Part shown: one piece after another, positions 1 to 12,830 of the stretch
Layout of the letters: every line of letters starts with the position of its first letter
Position numbering within the stretch: position 1 is the stretch's first letter
From: Candidula unifasciata
Lineage: Eukaryota > Mollusca > Gastropoda > Stylommatophora > Geomitridae
Length of the DNA stretch: 64,000 nt
Assembly (NCBI GenBank): GCA_905116865.2
Contig: CAJHNH020008570.1
Span: forward strand, 83,320-147,319
Direction of reading: 5' to 3'
Made by a program: the position numbers and the translations under genes
Notes under the pieces: generated by a model
What the model was told of the DNA's origin: nothing
The model's database searches: none
What the model saw: only the letters and a program-made list of their open reading frames with translations

Positions 1-57
<57 letters not shown>

Positions 58-166
58 AAGTAGTAGTAGTAGTAGTAGTAGAAATAGTAGTAGTAGTAGT
101 ATTAGTAGTAGTAGTAGTAGAAGTAGTAGTAGTAGTAGTAGAAGTAGTAGTAGCAGTAGTAGAAGC

Positions 167-240
<74 letters not shown>

Positions 241-243
241 CAA

Positions 244-288
<45 letters not shown>

Positions 289-301
289 AAGCAGCAGCAG
301 C
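1..301. repeat. (TAG)n microsatellite
   Basis: About 100 TAG units with occasional AAG/CAG/ATT interruptions, reaching the left window edge, so the full length is unknown. Confidence 0.95.
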
Positions 302-1389
302 AACTATAAAGGTGAGCACAAGTTCGGCAAGGTGTAACATTTTCAGGTCTAGTACTTATTTTTAACAGTGAGCAGGATTTTTAAACTTAACAACCAGTGG
401 CGTGTCGATGGTCACCAAAATCGGTCCCGGCTACATATACCCCTTCATGGCTTGCCTCAAACACAAAGTTTGGCCAGCACGCGATGGCAAGTCACCTGAA
501 GTGTATCTAGCGTTTACTGGTGATGACGTTAATATCACAGCCCGTGCATGAACTTGGCGAATGCTTCGATTTGATTGGTAACTTTAATCGTGCAGTTCAA
601 TGCACTTCTCTGTTTTATGCTACTTCTGTGAATTGTATGGACGTCAAGATACCATCAATTTCCTTTTGCCTTGGTCTTACTTACGACTGCCTATATAAAT
701 CTTTCGGTTCTCATAGCTTTATTCTGTTCACTTCTTCCCATCTAATGTCCTGTCAAAAATTCAGTACTGGTCTCCCAACTTCGTGTTCTTAGACTACACA
801 GGCTGTGCACTAGTGATTCTGATTTTTTAAACCAAATAAATGAGTTCTCGATTTCTGCATCTTTTCCGCATGAACTACAAGTGAATCTTAGACAAGTACC
901 ACCCATCACACACAGAGAGCAGTTACTCGCCCAATCAAATCCCACACTTTGTAGGCGGAAACAGATCCCAGCTCTTCAGTTAACTTTTTCCTCTGTGTTC
1001 GCCCTTAACAAAGCCGCTGACGCGTTGTTTTACATCTAGGCTGCGACATCGCCGCCTTTCGGCCCAACACATTCGATTTAATAAAACCTTGTATAATCGG
1101 TTTTTACAACAAGCCTGTAAGGAAGCACGTAATCACCTCCCCCCCCCCCCCCCCCCCCCCTGCCTTACCCCTTTTTTCACCTTTTTCTTAAATGGTACAC
1201 AAGAACCAATAGGAGACTCTATGTTAACAATTTGACAGCTTTGAAACACGTCCATTGTCATCTCGACATCCCGATTTGGATTCGCCTAGTAGGTGGATCT
1301 TCAGTGATTACAACGCCAAAGCCATGGACGCCGCATCTGTACGCTTTAAGAAGTTTATTTAAATTTGAGAAAGCATTTGCCCGTCTCTC
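302..1389. other. Intergenic, no gene seen
   Basis: Unique-looking sequence with short frames of no coding character. A poly-C run lies at about 1138-1160. A short T-rich pyrimidine stretch follows it. Confidence 0.5.
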
Positions 1390-1590
1390 TAGCGTAGTTG
1401 GCTAAACCGGATTACGCGATGAGCGGGTGACGAAGTCCTTGTGGTCCGGGTTCACTCACGGGGATAGGCAGAAAGGCCACATTTTCTCCCAGAATTAGGG
1501 CATTTACAATGGAATCAAGGCCGAAAGGTTGCGATATTCATGATACCGAGCCTAAGGGTTAACAACTCATGGCTTCTGGATACTAAAACA
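1390..1590 (+). mobile_element. SINE family C copy
   Basis: Same sequence as 3235-3455 and 32600-32815. The head (TAGCGTAGTTGGCTAAACC and later GGTCCGGGTTCACTCAC) resembles tRNA A and B boxes; the tail ends GGTTAACAACTCATGGCTTC and TGGATAC. Confidence 0.7.
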
Positions 1591-2519
1591 AACAAACAAG
1601 AAAGCATTTGTGAATCTCGTAACATATTTTGTGAAATCGTCTGCAACAAATACAAAAACACATTTATATGTGGGGAAAAATAGGTAGAAAGTAAGCCTAA
1701 CTTTTTTGTACAACGACTTGCAAACATCCGTAACTCCAAGCTCATTGCATGTGTAGTTTTTACCACCAATGCGAGATTATCTATCCCTTTACTGCCATAA
1801 AATCTTACTCTGAGAATCAAACCAGCCACCTGCCGGTGAAGAAGTGCGCATTTTCTACTTCCTTTGCATAGATTAGTGTTTATTTTTTCTTTCACTATTC
1901 TCAAAACATTTTTTACATTTCTTATACGCTTTGCCTCAAAATAGCTTCTGCTGTTAAATTGTTCTTCTATTTCATTGTGTACCTTTTTTAAAAAAAAAAT
2001 ACAAACCGTTGCGGACGTTTATTTAATATGCTTTTACTTTTTGAACCGTAGGTGAAGACTGATCCAAACATTCGATTGCTTTTGTGCCTGCCCCCTCTCC
2101 CCTCCCCCCCTTTTTTTTCACCCTTTTTCCGTTAAGCTTTATACTTAAACTTTTTTTTGTAATTTTGTTATTCCTTGGTATTAGTTCAAAAACAGTCATC
2201 CTTTTTTACGTCACAACTACAGATTCATCAATCAGGTGCCGTCTCCACAGTGAAGGTTGGCTGCAATGGATCCCCAACACGCTTTGTCTCTTGGCCTGGT
2301 TTTACACTCTCTCAGACTGCTGCCAGTCAGTTTCTTGATGTTGTCCACCCACTTGTATCATTGACCATCTCTTGCTCTGTTGCCTTCGACCTTTCCTTCC
2401 AGTATGGTTTTTGAAGGTGTGCTATGTCCTTTAATGTTTCTAACGTATTTCATTTGTCTCTTCTTTTTTTAAATTTCAGTATTTTTCTTTTTATTTACCT
2501 ACAGATAAATTAACGTTGG

Positions 2520-2815
2520 AACTTCTTCTTTTTCGCGTTCACCAGCTGTAAACTCTGGTGGAAAGTTCCGGTTGTTCGTCCACTTTTGGACTGCAGTCCT
2601 GTTCCATAACCTGATTGTTTTCTGTGCATTCGTTTGACAGATCTGACTAATTTATATGCAGGCTGTTGGTTCCTTGCATCTCAGGCAGATGCACTCCGAT
2701 TTTAAAGAAACCTCCCAGTTAGTCGGCTCTTACGAAATGCTTTTGGGTAGGCAGTGGGTCTATTCTTGTTTTCCATATAACAGGGCCTCGGAACCCACAC
2801 GGGGAACCTTGGAAC
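2520..2815 (+). mobile_element. Dispersed repeat family D, near full length
   Basis: Contains GTTGTTCGTCCACTTTTGGA, GCAGGCTGTTGGTTCCTTGC and GGTAGGCAGTGGGTCTATTC. At least a dozen copies or fragments occur in the window in both orientations (for example 13815-14105 minus, 63000-63290 plus). No tRNA head seen; nature (SINE or LINE fragment) unclear. Confidence 0.7.
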
Positions 2816-3234
2816 TGAAATCAATAATAAAACACGAAAACAATGAGCCTTAAATTAGTATCAGAAAATATTCTGGAACTAAAGATAGCGTAGCGTTGAC
2901 CACATTCTACACTGGTCGACAAAAGTCTAACATCAGATGTGCTACTGGAGTGATAAAGAGCCTCTGCTTATTTTCTAAAACAGTAAATCAAGCTATACAT
3001 ATAACTTATCCACCAGTAACACAAGACTCACGTTCATGTTTAAAGCTGTTGACACCAGAAGTGGCCACTGACAAATCAGTTGCTAGGAGCTGCTAGCTAT
3101 ATAGCCGTTTTGTGGCTATAATTGTGGCTGTTGGGGTATTAATTATCTGACTAGCACCTCCCCTATGGCAATTAACGGCTCTGTGAGATCTAGGTAGCCA
3201 AGTTGTTTATTTTATAATTATTACTTTTATTGTT

Positions 3235-3455
3235 GTTGTAGCCCGGCTCTATAGCGTATTTGACTAAACCGGATTGCGCAGTGACCGGGTGACGAACTCA
3301 TTGTGGTCCGGGTTCGCGCACGGGGGGGGGGCAGAAAAGCCACATTTTCTCCCAGATTTACGGCATTTATCATGGAATCAAGGCCAAAAGGTTGCGATAT
3401 CCATAATACCGAGCCTAAGGGTTAACAACTTATGGCTTTTGGATACTAAAACAAT
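3235..3455 (+). mobile_element. SINE family C copy
   Basis: Head CCCGGCTCTATAGCGTATTT, B-box-like GGTCCGGGTTCGC, shared tail AACAACTTATGGCTTTTGG. Contains a poly-G run in place of CGGGGATAGG of the sister copy at 1390. Confidence 0.7.
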
Positions 3456-4374
3456 AAAACATCGTTGTTGTAATGTGGAATTAGTTGTGATCGTAGTAGT
3501 TATTGTTGTACGACTGTAGTAGTAACAGCAGCAGCAGCAGTAGTAGTAGTAGCAAATCAGCAGAAGTAGTAGTAGCAGCAGTAGTAGCAGTAGCAGCAGC
3601 AGCAGCAGCACCAGCAGTAGTAGTAGTACAGTAATAGTAAGAACGAAAGATCTGCCCGGTACAACCATAAATGACAAACAAATTCACTTTTGGCTGGAAG
3701 TGTGCTTTGAAAGTACACAAACTAACTTTATAACTTTAAAGTCATATATACATGTTGGTAATACATTCATGAGAACGCTAGGCTGGATTATGCATTAGTG
3801 TGTGTACACCGATGTGGGGGGGGGGGGGGGAAATCTGTTATAACAACTACTGGAAAATCCGCCTCATTTTTAAGTTACCGAAATAGTAATATGTAGCTGG
3901 CACAGCAAACACTAGCTGGGTTTACAGCCGTCTTGCAAGTTATGGGGTATTGGGAGGGGAGAGACTCGAGGGACCTCAACCTTGATTAAGTGCATAATAA
4001 TAATACTATATATTATTATTTTTAATAACACAAGGTTTAAGCAACACGGAGACCCCTAGAACATTTTGTGACGAGCTTAGGGCTCCCAAACCCCAATATA
4101 CGCGCTTCTGTGTGTACGAGACTTTTTACTTCTTCGCAATTAACTTATAATCAAATCCACAACGCAGTTATCCACGTCATGTCTTCAACAGTATTGCGTG
4201 CTGGTTTGGGAAAGTGTAATAGTGTTTGAAGGGACAGAGTGGTATGATAGAACTTTTTGTGAGTTCACGGGGAATCAACGTCAACATCAGCCACTCACAT
4301 AAGTGTGATCCTCCAGAACGCTCCCTTGAGCGTGAGTCTCGAGAACATCCACATGAGCATGTTTCCCGAGAACA

Positions 4375-4760
4375 CCCAAACGAGCGTGCCGCGAGTGCAA
4401 GAGGTTCCGGGTTCAATCGCCGGTAAGAGCTGGGATTTTTTCACGTGGACTTGGACTTCTAGTAATCCCCCTGGTCTCTGGGTAGTGAGATCGGACGCCC
4501 GTGTGCATTGCCGAGCACGTAAAAAATCCCCTGGCAGCTGGAAATCGAAAAGAGTAGCCTAACGGCCCTTCCGGGGCAAAATTTGGGTTTGAAATTTACC
4601 CAAAGTATTTCAGGATCCTTGCCGGTGCTACAGAGCCTGTGCTGAGTTTCTTCAGACTCAGGCTTGAGTTAGAAAAACGCAGCACTTATGGGTTACTACC
4701 CGTTGGCCATTATGTTGACCCGTTGTTCAAACCTCAAACCTTTACACATTGTTGTCAAGA
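4375..4760 (+). mobile_element. SINE family E copy
   Basis: Starts with a tRNA-like B box in GAGGTTCCGGGTTCAATCGC, then a body (AATCCCCCTGGTCTCTGGGT, AAATCCCCTGGCAGCTGG) and an end in GTTGTTCAAACCTCAAACC. The inverted relative is at 61480-61870. Confidence 0.65.
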
Positions 4761-5365
4761 TGGAGACCTTCACATTATATAGTTATGCTATGGATCGACA
4801 ACGGAAAAGCATAGACGTGCTTGGACATGCTTCACTCTCAAGTCACTTAGTTGCGTTAACTTCAGAAACTCCTCGTTATCCACAGGCCTAGTTCATATCA
4901 GTTGTGTCTGTTTCTTTCTAAACTTGAAAAGGGGGGGGGGGGGGGGAGAAGGCAGTTAGGAGCGTTAAAACTTTCTTGCAGCATTTCATGGCTTGTCGGG
5001 AAGTGTGTTTAAACTAAGCCATGTTTAAGTGCCTAATTTGCATTAAAATAATGTGCTAAGTAAACAAAATAGTTTATTTGAAATATAAAAATAATGATAA
5101 ACAAACATTTAAAAAGAGAACTTATGTAAATGACATTGTCTACAGTTTCGGGTTAAAAACCGGATCTCACAGCATTAAGAACAAACCCATATTAGCTTCG
5201 ACTCCCTTCTCAACACCTAACGAATTCTCTATAGTGATGGTTCTCCTTGTCATCTGGGTAACGATTCGTCTTGCCCCTCGAACCCTCTCGAAGTAGTCGT
5301 TTATTGTCAGTATCTTCCGTTTTAATTGTTACCTCGTCTTACAGACGAGAGTCCAATAGTTGATT
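4760..5365. other. Intergenic, no gene seen
   Basis: AT-rich with a 17-G run at about 4930-4946. No repeat family recognised. Confidence 0.4.
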
Positions 5366-5369
5366 CACA

Positions 5370-5925
5370 ACAATTTCCGCCCACGTGATCTGATTATCTA
5401 TACTGATGGCTCGGTGGTGAGAGGTAAGAGAAGTGCCTGGCGTTTTGTAGTAAACGCCAATGGAAAATCTTTAGTGCAAGACAGCCTAGGATACGACACC
5501 ACAACATCTAGCCTGAGAATGGAGGTGGAGGCGGTAACTACAACTCTTCGGTGGCTAGAGAACACGATGCATGCACATGTAATTATAACAGACTCTGGAA
5601 GCATGCTGAGAAAGGTGAAGACAGGCATGCTTCGAGCAGAGTGGCAAGCTTCACTGGGAATATCATTGGTAGTGAGCATACTTTGGATCTTTTTTTCCAG
5701 GCCATACCGGCGTGGTGGGTAATGAACAGACAGACAGACAGACTAGTTGGATTTGCAACCCTAGGTGGTGAATTGATACATGAAAAGGCAGATGTGGTCA
5801 AGGCCCTTTGGGAACAAGCAACTAGATTAGTAAAGAAACAAGATAATTATGACCTGGAGATAATGAGGCAACTGGGTGTAACTAGAAAGGTCTGGCCGGC
5901 TCACTTCACTCAGAGGAAAGACTAG
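5370..5925 (+). pseudogene. LINE RNase H domain fragment
   Basis: An open stretch reads LIIYTDGSVVRGKRSAWRF, SSLRMEVEAVTTTLRWLEN and HVIITDSGSML, the D-E-D order of RNase HI. After a frameshift near 5690 the next frame gives the FPGHTGVVGNEQTDRL segment with GH and NExxD. This is the C-terminal RNase H of a non-LTR retrotransposon, broken by the frameshift. The upstream reverse transcriptase is missing. Confidence 0.8.
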
Positions 5926-6019
5926 ACGGACATATAACCAGATTGTGACCGGTACCATTAGTACTCTGCACTGGCTGCTGAAGATAAGGACGGAGCAGGT
6001 ATGGGAAATCCCCGAGTGC

Positions 6020-6400
6020 TGTGATGTCAATTCTTGACTTAACTTAACTCTACTCAACCAGCAAGAGATAAATTCTGCATTGTGCAGTTTCAGTACACCC
6101 CCTAGCAGGGCTAGTCTAGTCAGTCTATATGCTTGCTCATTTCCAAACAACCCGCAGTGCCAGGACAAAATATCTACATGAATCACCAACTGAAACCTCT
6201 GGATTGATGCGACCCACTCTATAGAAAGAAAACCAGATCCCACCTTTCTGAAAATGAAAGCCGCCATGGTATAGCAGCTAGACAATCGCCTGCGAAAGTT
6301 CGTGGGCAACGAAACCGGGCAATTTCTTTCCTTTTTATAGCCTTGGTTCCCCGGTTGACCAAGGCTTGAAAGGGTATAAAGTATAGTCCTGGTACTATAT
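6020..6400 (-). pseudogene. Opposed LINE RNase H fragment
   Basis: The minus frame reads SFSERWDL-like and SIQRFQLVIHVDILSWHCGL then FGNEQAYRLTRLALLGGVL. It parallels the GHTGVVGNEQTDRL segment of the neighbouring plus-strand fragment. Degenerate. Confidence 0.6.
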
Positions 6401-6499
6401 GTCCCATACGTATGCAGATGTGGATAAGGATCCTTTACAGCTCTGGGGAGTGGGGGTGGGGAGGGTTGACCCATCCTTATAAACATGGGTACTAGATCT

Positions 6500-6690
6500 G
6501 CTTCTTCGCCATCGCAGGCTGTAAACTAAGGCAGAAAGTGCTGACTGTTCGTCCACTTATGGACTGTTTGGTCTGGTTATAGGACGTGAGTGTTGCGTTC
6601 ATCTCGGTTTTATAGACATGGTTTGGGTATGTGCAGACTGTTGGTTCCTAGCCTCTCATGCAGATGCAGTCTGTCCTTGAAGGAAACATC
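6500..6690 (+). mobile_element. Repeat family D, partial
   Basis: Shares GCTGTAAACT, GTTCGTCCACTTATGGACTG and GCAGACTGTTGGTTCCTAGC with the 2520 copy; the 3' half is diverged. Confidence 0.6.
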
Positions 6691-7149
6691 GATCCTATCT
6701 ACATTGGCCAACCTGGCCTTCGGGAACCTGTTTCTATGATGGCTGCGGAGAGGTATAGACGGACAGATATTCGCCAGGCTGAGCCAAGGTCCTGCTGCAC
6801 ACAACGTGTGGGTTCAACACCGCTGCATTCCGGCACCAGATAAATTACGGAACTGTCTGAGAATGTTGAGCGAGGAGGAATGGAGCTGGTCACTACACCT
6901 CACATGTTATACTCAGTGCTGGACTTGGCCATAGGCTAACTAAGCTACATTTTAAGCTTTCACAGTCTGCAGTGATCTGAAACCATTTGTTTTTTTTACA
7001 AATGCAGATTTATTTTAATATATATTTTAAAAACAGTCTCCAGAAAATTGCCTAACTGTATTATTAATATCATTGTGGGTATATTGTCTCATGTGTATCC
7101 TATAAAAACTGAATAAAATAGTCAGCTTGAAATGTAAAAATCTTAAGTT

Positions 7150-8590
7150 ACTACCTCTCCATAAACGACTACTGTAATGAGGTGATTTCCCAAGGGGTTT
7201 CCTTGAGCCAGATTAAGGTCAAGTTGAAGTTAAGTGAGCAACACTTGAGACGGGCAAGGCTCGCGATATCACTGGGCTATGTGAACAGTGGATGGGTGAC
7301 ACCACGAGAAATCAAAGAGAAATTTGAAAGGATGAAACCAAGATCAATTGAGTTGGTGATTTGCAGCCAGTGTGAACAGGATTGCCATATTAGCATTTTT
7401 GATACCAGATTCCACAAATTTGGCATATTTGAAATTGAACTGACATAAGATAATGAACTGGCATATTTTGGCATTTTTAGGTTTTCCTTTTTTTTTAAAA
7501 TTAAATCAAGATGTGCTCACATTTGCTTCATGGTTCCTCCGTTAGAAACACACAGATTTGCTAAAAGCAATGTAGACTTACAGTTAACATCTTTATTTCA
7601 GTTTGACTTTGTTGTGATGTCCTGGTACGGAGTAACAGAGATTCGCGCCATTTCTTATTGTATTTGTTGTCTTCCTAAACGGATCGTGACTTCGATAACC
7701 AAGGCCCTCTGTAATTTATAGTAATTTACTAGAATAAATGCGGGATATAAAACCCACCACTGATACCAAGTGATTCAGGCTGTCCAGAAACTACTTGAGG
7801 ACAGAAAATAGAGAGGCTATAGACCTAGTTCTGTCTGTGATACAATTTATTACTTTTACCAAGGGCCACTTCATCCAAAAAATGGAAAGCATCTTATGAC
7901 ATTTCAAATATAATAGTAACTGGAAGAAAACATACCCACGGCTCAGAAGATCTTCAGATGGATAAGAGGCAACATATTGCAAACTGTCAGTGCACTGTTG
8001 CACCAAGCATTAGTAGCATATCAAATCATGAACAATCCGAAAAACACAGGATGAAAACTCTGTCAAAAAGCCAGTAACAGCTTATTACAACAATGACTCC
8101 TAGGCAAAGTCATGATAAAGTTAAAGGCAGCAGAGTTGCAACTTGCTGTAGGCATGACCTGCCAATTTGCAATTCGCACAATTGATTATCTAAGTGAAAT
8201 CATGAGAGCGCATGGTCGGGGGAGTACACTGGAGCACATACAGTTGCATATAACTAAATAACTAAATGTGCATGACTAAAAAAAATATTTTATCGCCTGC
8301 ACTTAGGGATGATTTTATTAATGATTTTTGGAACAAGAAATATGCCATCATTATAGATGAGTTGCAAAGTCTTCATCCCAAGTGAGAAAATGCTTATAGA
8401 GTTTACATCTCAACAAGTTTACGCTGTATCTTTCACTGGTTCCAGTGAGGATGACATTGAAGAATTCAATCTAGAGCTTTTGACGCGAAGTGGGTACAAT
8501 GTTAACTTTTTTTTGGCATTTTCTGGCATAGTTTGGCATAAAATGAAGTTTTCTTTATCTGGCAACCCTGAGTGTGAAGGTTGAGTTTCG
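7150..8590 (+). other. Unrecognised region with two modest open frames
   Basis: Frames at 7182-7448 (88 codons) and 8357-8584 (75 codons) have mixed, non-repetitive composition (for example CSQCEQDCHISIFDTRF and SSEDDIEEFNLELLTRSG). I find no splice logic tying them together and recognise no family. A TTTGGCATTTTTGGCAT-like motif recurs at 7418-7480 and 8510-8535. Possibly a decayed transposon; not called a gene. Confidence 0.3.
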
Positions 8591-9244
8591 ACAGGAGAGG
8601 AATGTTATGGTAACGTGGAAAAAAAAAGAAGACGAGGTCAGACGACAGTGATTGGACAAGGTTGTCTTTGGAACAGTAATAAACAAATCAAATTATGAGC
8701 GTGTTCCTCTTTACCATCTGTGTGTATGCTCGTCGTATACGGTAGAGACATCTTCACGCATTAACCATCAGTCGGCACACACAGGAAACATCATCGCAAC
8801 TGCAACTACTTTTCAATAAAGCTAAAGTTATTCTAAAATCTTATGAAAAAATGCTCCAAATTACCTTTGGCCATTCTTTAAGTATAGTGGGTGACATAGC
8901 AAACGCCATAACATAGTACACATCCCTGTATCTAGAATAGACTTGTACAAACCAAGCTTGGCGTACTCTGCAACTCATCCGTGGAACCAACTTCCTCAAC
9001 CAAAAATATCAACAACTCCTGTAAACACAACTGGAACCTATTTGAATATTATCTAACTACAGAATACATGTCCCCCTAGAAGATAATAGTATTGTATGCA
9101 GTCTGTTGATTTTCACCAAGATGTGTTATAATTAATATTATAATTGTGCTAAAATGTGGGTATACTTAGAGGACGTACGTAAGATGTTTCGATGATATCT
9201 GTTATTATGATGATGACTATTATCTACTTAAAATATGTGTGAAT

Positions 9245-9320
9245 GGAACAGTCTATGTATGTAATGAGTGAGGTCAGAAAGGCAGAATGTAAGACGGGCC
9301 CAATTCTTTCTTTTTTTTTC
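9245..9320 (+). mobile_element. Retroposon 3'-end fragment (family G)
   Basis: GTGAGGTCAGAAAGGCAGAA and TAAGACGGGCCCAATTC match similar segments at 19830, 24200 and 33345, the latter two ending in AAATAAAGTTCG or AAATTAAGTTCG. Confidence 0.5.
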
Positions 9321-9339
9321 TTCTTGTGTCCATATCCGC

Positions 9340-10420
9340 TTATGCCGCTAGGCGTCGCAGTTCATCAAATAGGCAGCTGAGCTAAGAGTGCCCTCAGTCG
9401 CTTGATATGCCGTGATGTTATGCTGTCTCAAGGTGTCGGTGACTTTTTCAATCCATCTTCTTCTCGATCTTCCCCTGCCTCTTAGTGTTTCTATTTTCAT
9501 GGTGAACCCTCTTGCTGTTCTAATCGTTGGTTCCCTTCTCATTAGATGACTAAACCATATCATTCTTGGTTTCTCAATAAATTTGACGATGGGTTTTGTT
9601 CCAAAAGTTCTTTTGATCACGTCGTTTCTCACTCGATCTCTTCTGGTTTTATTCACAGCAATTCTTAAACATCTCAACTCACAGGTGGTTAGTTTTCTAT
9701 CGAGTTCTTTTGTCAATGTCCAAGTCTGACACTGGTAACTTAAAGTCGGTATAAATATTGTATTTATAATTTGTCTTTTTCTCTCTGTTGGGATAGCAGG
9801 GTGCTTTAAAATTGGAGCAAGTTGGTGAGTATCATCGTTGGCTTCTTGGATTCTCAAGATGTCTCATAATTATATAAATTCTTGCACTTGTTTCAGACTT
9901 TGATCTGTGATCTTTATGTCGATGGTTTGTTTCTCTCCACTTTTTTCCGTGACTTCTGTTTTTTTTTTTTTTTTTCAGGATTGATCTTCGTTTGATGTTT
10001 AAGGTAACTGTCGTATAGCTGGTTTATTGATTTCCTGCAGCTGTTTATATTCACTTTGGAATTAGCACTGATCGTCGGCAAAGAGCAGCCTGTTTATCGA
10101 CATCTGGTGGTGTTATGTCTGTTATATTAATACAGTCCATGAATATTATAAAAAGTAAAGGTGAAAGAACAGACCCTTGCCTTACACCTGATGATACTGG
10201 GAACCTGTCTGTGAGGCCAGCTTTTGTTCCGATGGCGCTTTAATTTCTCTGTAAATAGCTCTTACACAGTCTAGTATTGTCCCATTTATACCATGGTTTT
10301 CAAGGACATATAGTAAATCTCTGTTCACTCTGTTAAGAGCATTTTCTTGATCTATAAAAGCGATGTTCATTTTGTGTCTGTGTTCTATTATCTTTTCACT
10401 AGTTTGCAGCCCAATTCTTT
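9340..10420 (-). pseudogene. LINE reverse transcriptase and C-terminus, decayed
   Basis: Minus-strand frames in order: an RT palm segment (MNIAFIDQENALNRVNRDLL), then SVLSPLLF-like and FMDCINI fragments, then an open C-terminal stretch of 169 codons (RQIINTIFIPTLSYQCQTWT, RGRGRSRRRWIEKVTDTLRQ). Stops and frameshifts interrupt the RT core, so it is inactive. Endonuclease-type non-LTR element, clade not assigned. Confidence 0.8.
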
Positions 10421-10799
10421 ACCGTTTGAAAAAAAAATGTTTGTTCGTTCAACTTCTACATTTTATTAACATATATTTTAAAGTTTTATATGATTAACTT
10501 GTGTAATTTATAACGATAGGGCCTCAGGGCTTGATATATAGCAGGGCCTCACCAAGTCTAAATCCGGCTTTGGTTGTACCCTATAATGTGTGAAGACAAA
10601 TACCTGGTACCATAAACGGCTTCACTGCTATGAGGCTATATGTACTTTTCTCATACAGATTTTTAATATCATACACACGTACAGACAAATACAGGTAACA
10701 TAATTATATATACACACATACACATTCAAAACTGCACTGGAATGCCACGAATCAAAAACAAACTACAGCTTTAATTAAGTTAGTGACGTGCAGGTATCA

Positions 10800-11110
10800 T
10801 TTGTAACCAAGAATGACTTATGTAATACACATGTTTCTGTGGCTTCATACAAAGACAGCAAATCAGGTGGCTTGCCCACTAGGAAAAAAAGGCATTGTGA
10901 CTCCATACCATACAAGGCATACATCACAAGATGAGGAGGAGGGCATAGAACACAAGGTAGAGCAAGAACAATATGGACAAATACCATCAGAGAAATTCTA
11001 CAACAGCTGGATGTGTCTCGGGTCAAGGCATGCCAAAAGAGCATGAAGCTAAACCTTTTATCTCCCTTGACACCTGAAGCGGTGAAAGAGGAAGTGAACA
11101 AGTGGAGTAA
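10800..11110 (+). pseudogene. LINE C-terminal fragment
   Basis: SIPYKAYITR then TIREILQQLDVSRVKACQKS, matching the better copy at 59600-59960. Interrupted by stops. Confidence 0.6.
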
Positions 11111-11359
11111 CATTACTTTGGCACAGAGGTTATTGAATTGTGCTTAACATTTTCATGATTCTAATGTACAGAGGTTTTATTTCTGCAAGGAAAAATGTTC
11201 ATATATTTTAAAAACTGCTTTCGTTGTTCTCCATCACTGATATGAAAGTATCAGAGTGAAAAAAAATTGGGGCCTTACTTCATAGGATGCCCAAAGATAG
11301 CAGGTGTTGTGTAGCCAACTTTTTTTTTTCTGTGGAGAGGACATAATTGATATTTTTCC

Positions 11360-11640
11360 AGATACGTGTATAGATATACTATATGTTCATCTCCATCCTC
11401 TTGCACGTCGAAGATCCTTCACAAAACGTCAACACTTATTAGGATGTGTTCAACTGTCTTCTTTATTCTCTTTCGTGTAGAAGATCCTTTACAAAAAGTC
11501 AACACTTATTTAGACACGCTTTTATGGTCTTCTTCGTCCTCTTGCATGTTGAACCTTTGCAAAACGTCAACAATTAAATAGACGCCTTTTATGGTCTTCT
11601 TCATCCTTTCGCATGTAGCAGATCATCGTCATCCTTTCAT
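11360..11640. repeat. Short degenerate tandem repeat, about 84 bp
   Basis: Three to four tandem copies of a unit containing CTTGCACGTCGAAGATCCTT and ACAAAACGTCAACACTTATT, steadily diverging. Confidence 0.6.
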
Positions 11641-12039
11641 GTAAAATATTCTCTGCAAGACGTCGTTCTGACCCTATAGCGACAGGAGGAACGCTCATTA
11701 CCTTACTTTTTGTGTCGCATTTATTTTTGCACGCAATCACTCTAAAAATGGTTCTAAGGTCAAAAGGATCGACTGCGTTAACGCGAATTTTAATCCCAGA
11801 TCGGTCGGTCACCATTTCCCAGCCCAGTATGGTTTTATAAAGAGTGTTATGCAAAATTACCATATACTTTTCGGAAAGAAATGACAAATCAATGCTGTTG
11901 TAATGAATACATTTGAAGCGGTAAATAAAACTATATTAAATGGAAGTACGTTTAGCAAAAAAAGTGCAAAATAAAAAAAAGCATGTGAAGTAAAATCAGA
12001 TACAAATTTTATGAAGTAAAAGAAAACGTAAAGTAAAGG

Positions 12040-12500
12040 ACCCTTTTCCACGCCTTACGGCGTATAAGGCATACAGGGCTAGACCTATATTTTTATAGAC
12101 CAATCGGCACACGATGGGTGATGTGGTCAGCATCACGCCGGCCGGGACTGCACCCAGTACCCACTCAAGGCTGGGTCGACCTGGGAGCCAAGGTCATTTT
12201 TGAAAAAAGTCTGGCTACTTCCGATCCGCGACGAGCGTATTTTATGAAGTACTGTAAGGTCAAGGATCCTCTTCCAGGCCCTTAGGCGTATTTGGGCATA
12301 TAGGGCTAGACCTATACTTTATAGACTGATCGGCACTAGCGGGGTGATTTGGTCAACATCACGCCGACCGTCTTTACTCCCCAGGACTTTGGCAGGTACC
12401 CACTAAAAGCTGGGACAAACTGGGAGCCAAGTTTCATTTTCTTTTTACGTTCTGCTTCGTTTGGATCTGAATCCATCACGTCCGGATCCGCAAGCGAGTG
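12040..12500 (-). mobile_element. SINE family B, two tandem copies
   Basis: Two head-to-tail minus-oriented copies (12040-12235 and 12240-12500) with GGGCTAGACCTATA, TATAGACCAATCGGCAC and CTGGGTCGACCTGGGAGCC. Complete members elsewhere (27395-27675) show a tRNA-like head. Confidence 0.75.
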
Positions 12501-12739
12501 TGAAGTAGGGCTGATAAAATCAAAAATGTATTTCTTCTTATACTGCAGATATGTGGCGTGGGTTGTAGTTTCTATTCGCTGCGCATTCTATCAGTCATTT
12601 CAGATACGTGATTTTGTTGTGACACTAAGTGAAAGTCACTGGTTAGCAGATTTTGCGATTTTCACCAAAGTGCAGTTTCATGGATGTTATTTTTCACTTT
12701 ACAAATGCCGAATATACACATATGAATTACTATTCCAAA

Positions 12740-12830
12740 TATTTCTTCTTTTTTTCTTCCTCTTCTTGTTCTTTTGCTTCTTCTTTTTCTTATTCTTCTA
12801 CTTCTTCTTCACCACAATATGGATGTTTCA
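12740..12830. repeat. Imperfect (TTC)n tract
   Basis: T/C-rich microsatellite on the plus strand, giving a spurious Phe/Ser-rich frame. Confidence 0.7.
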
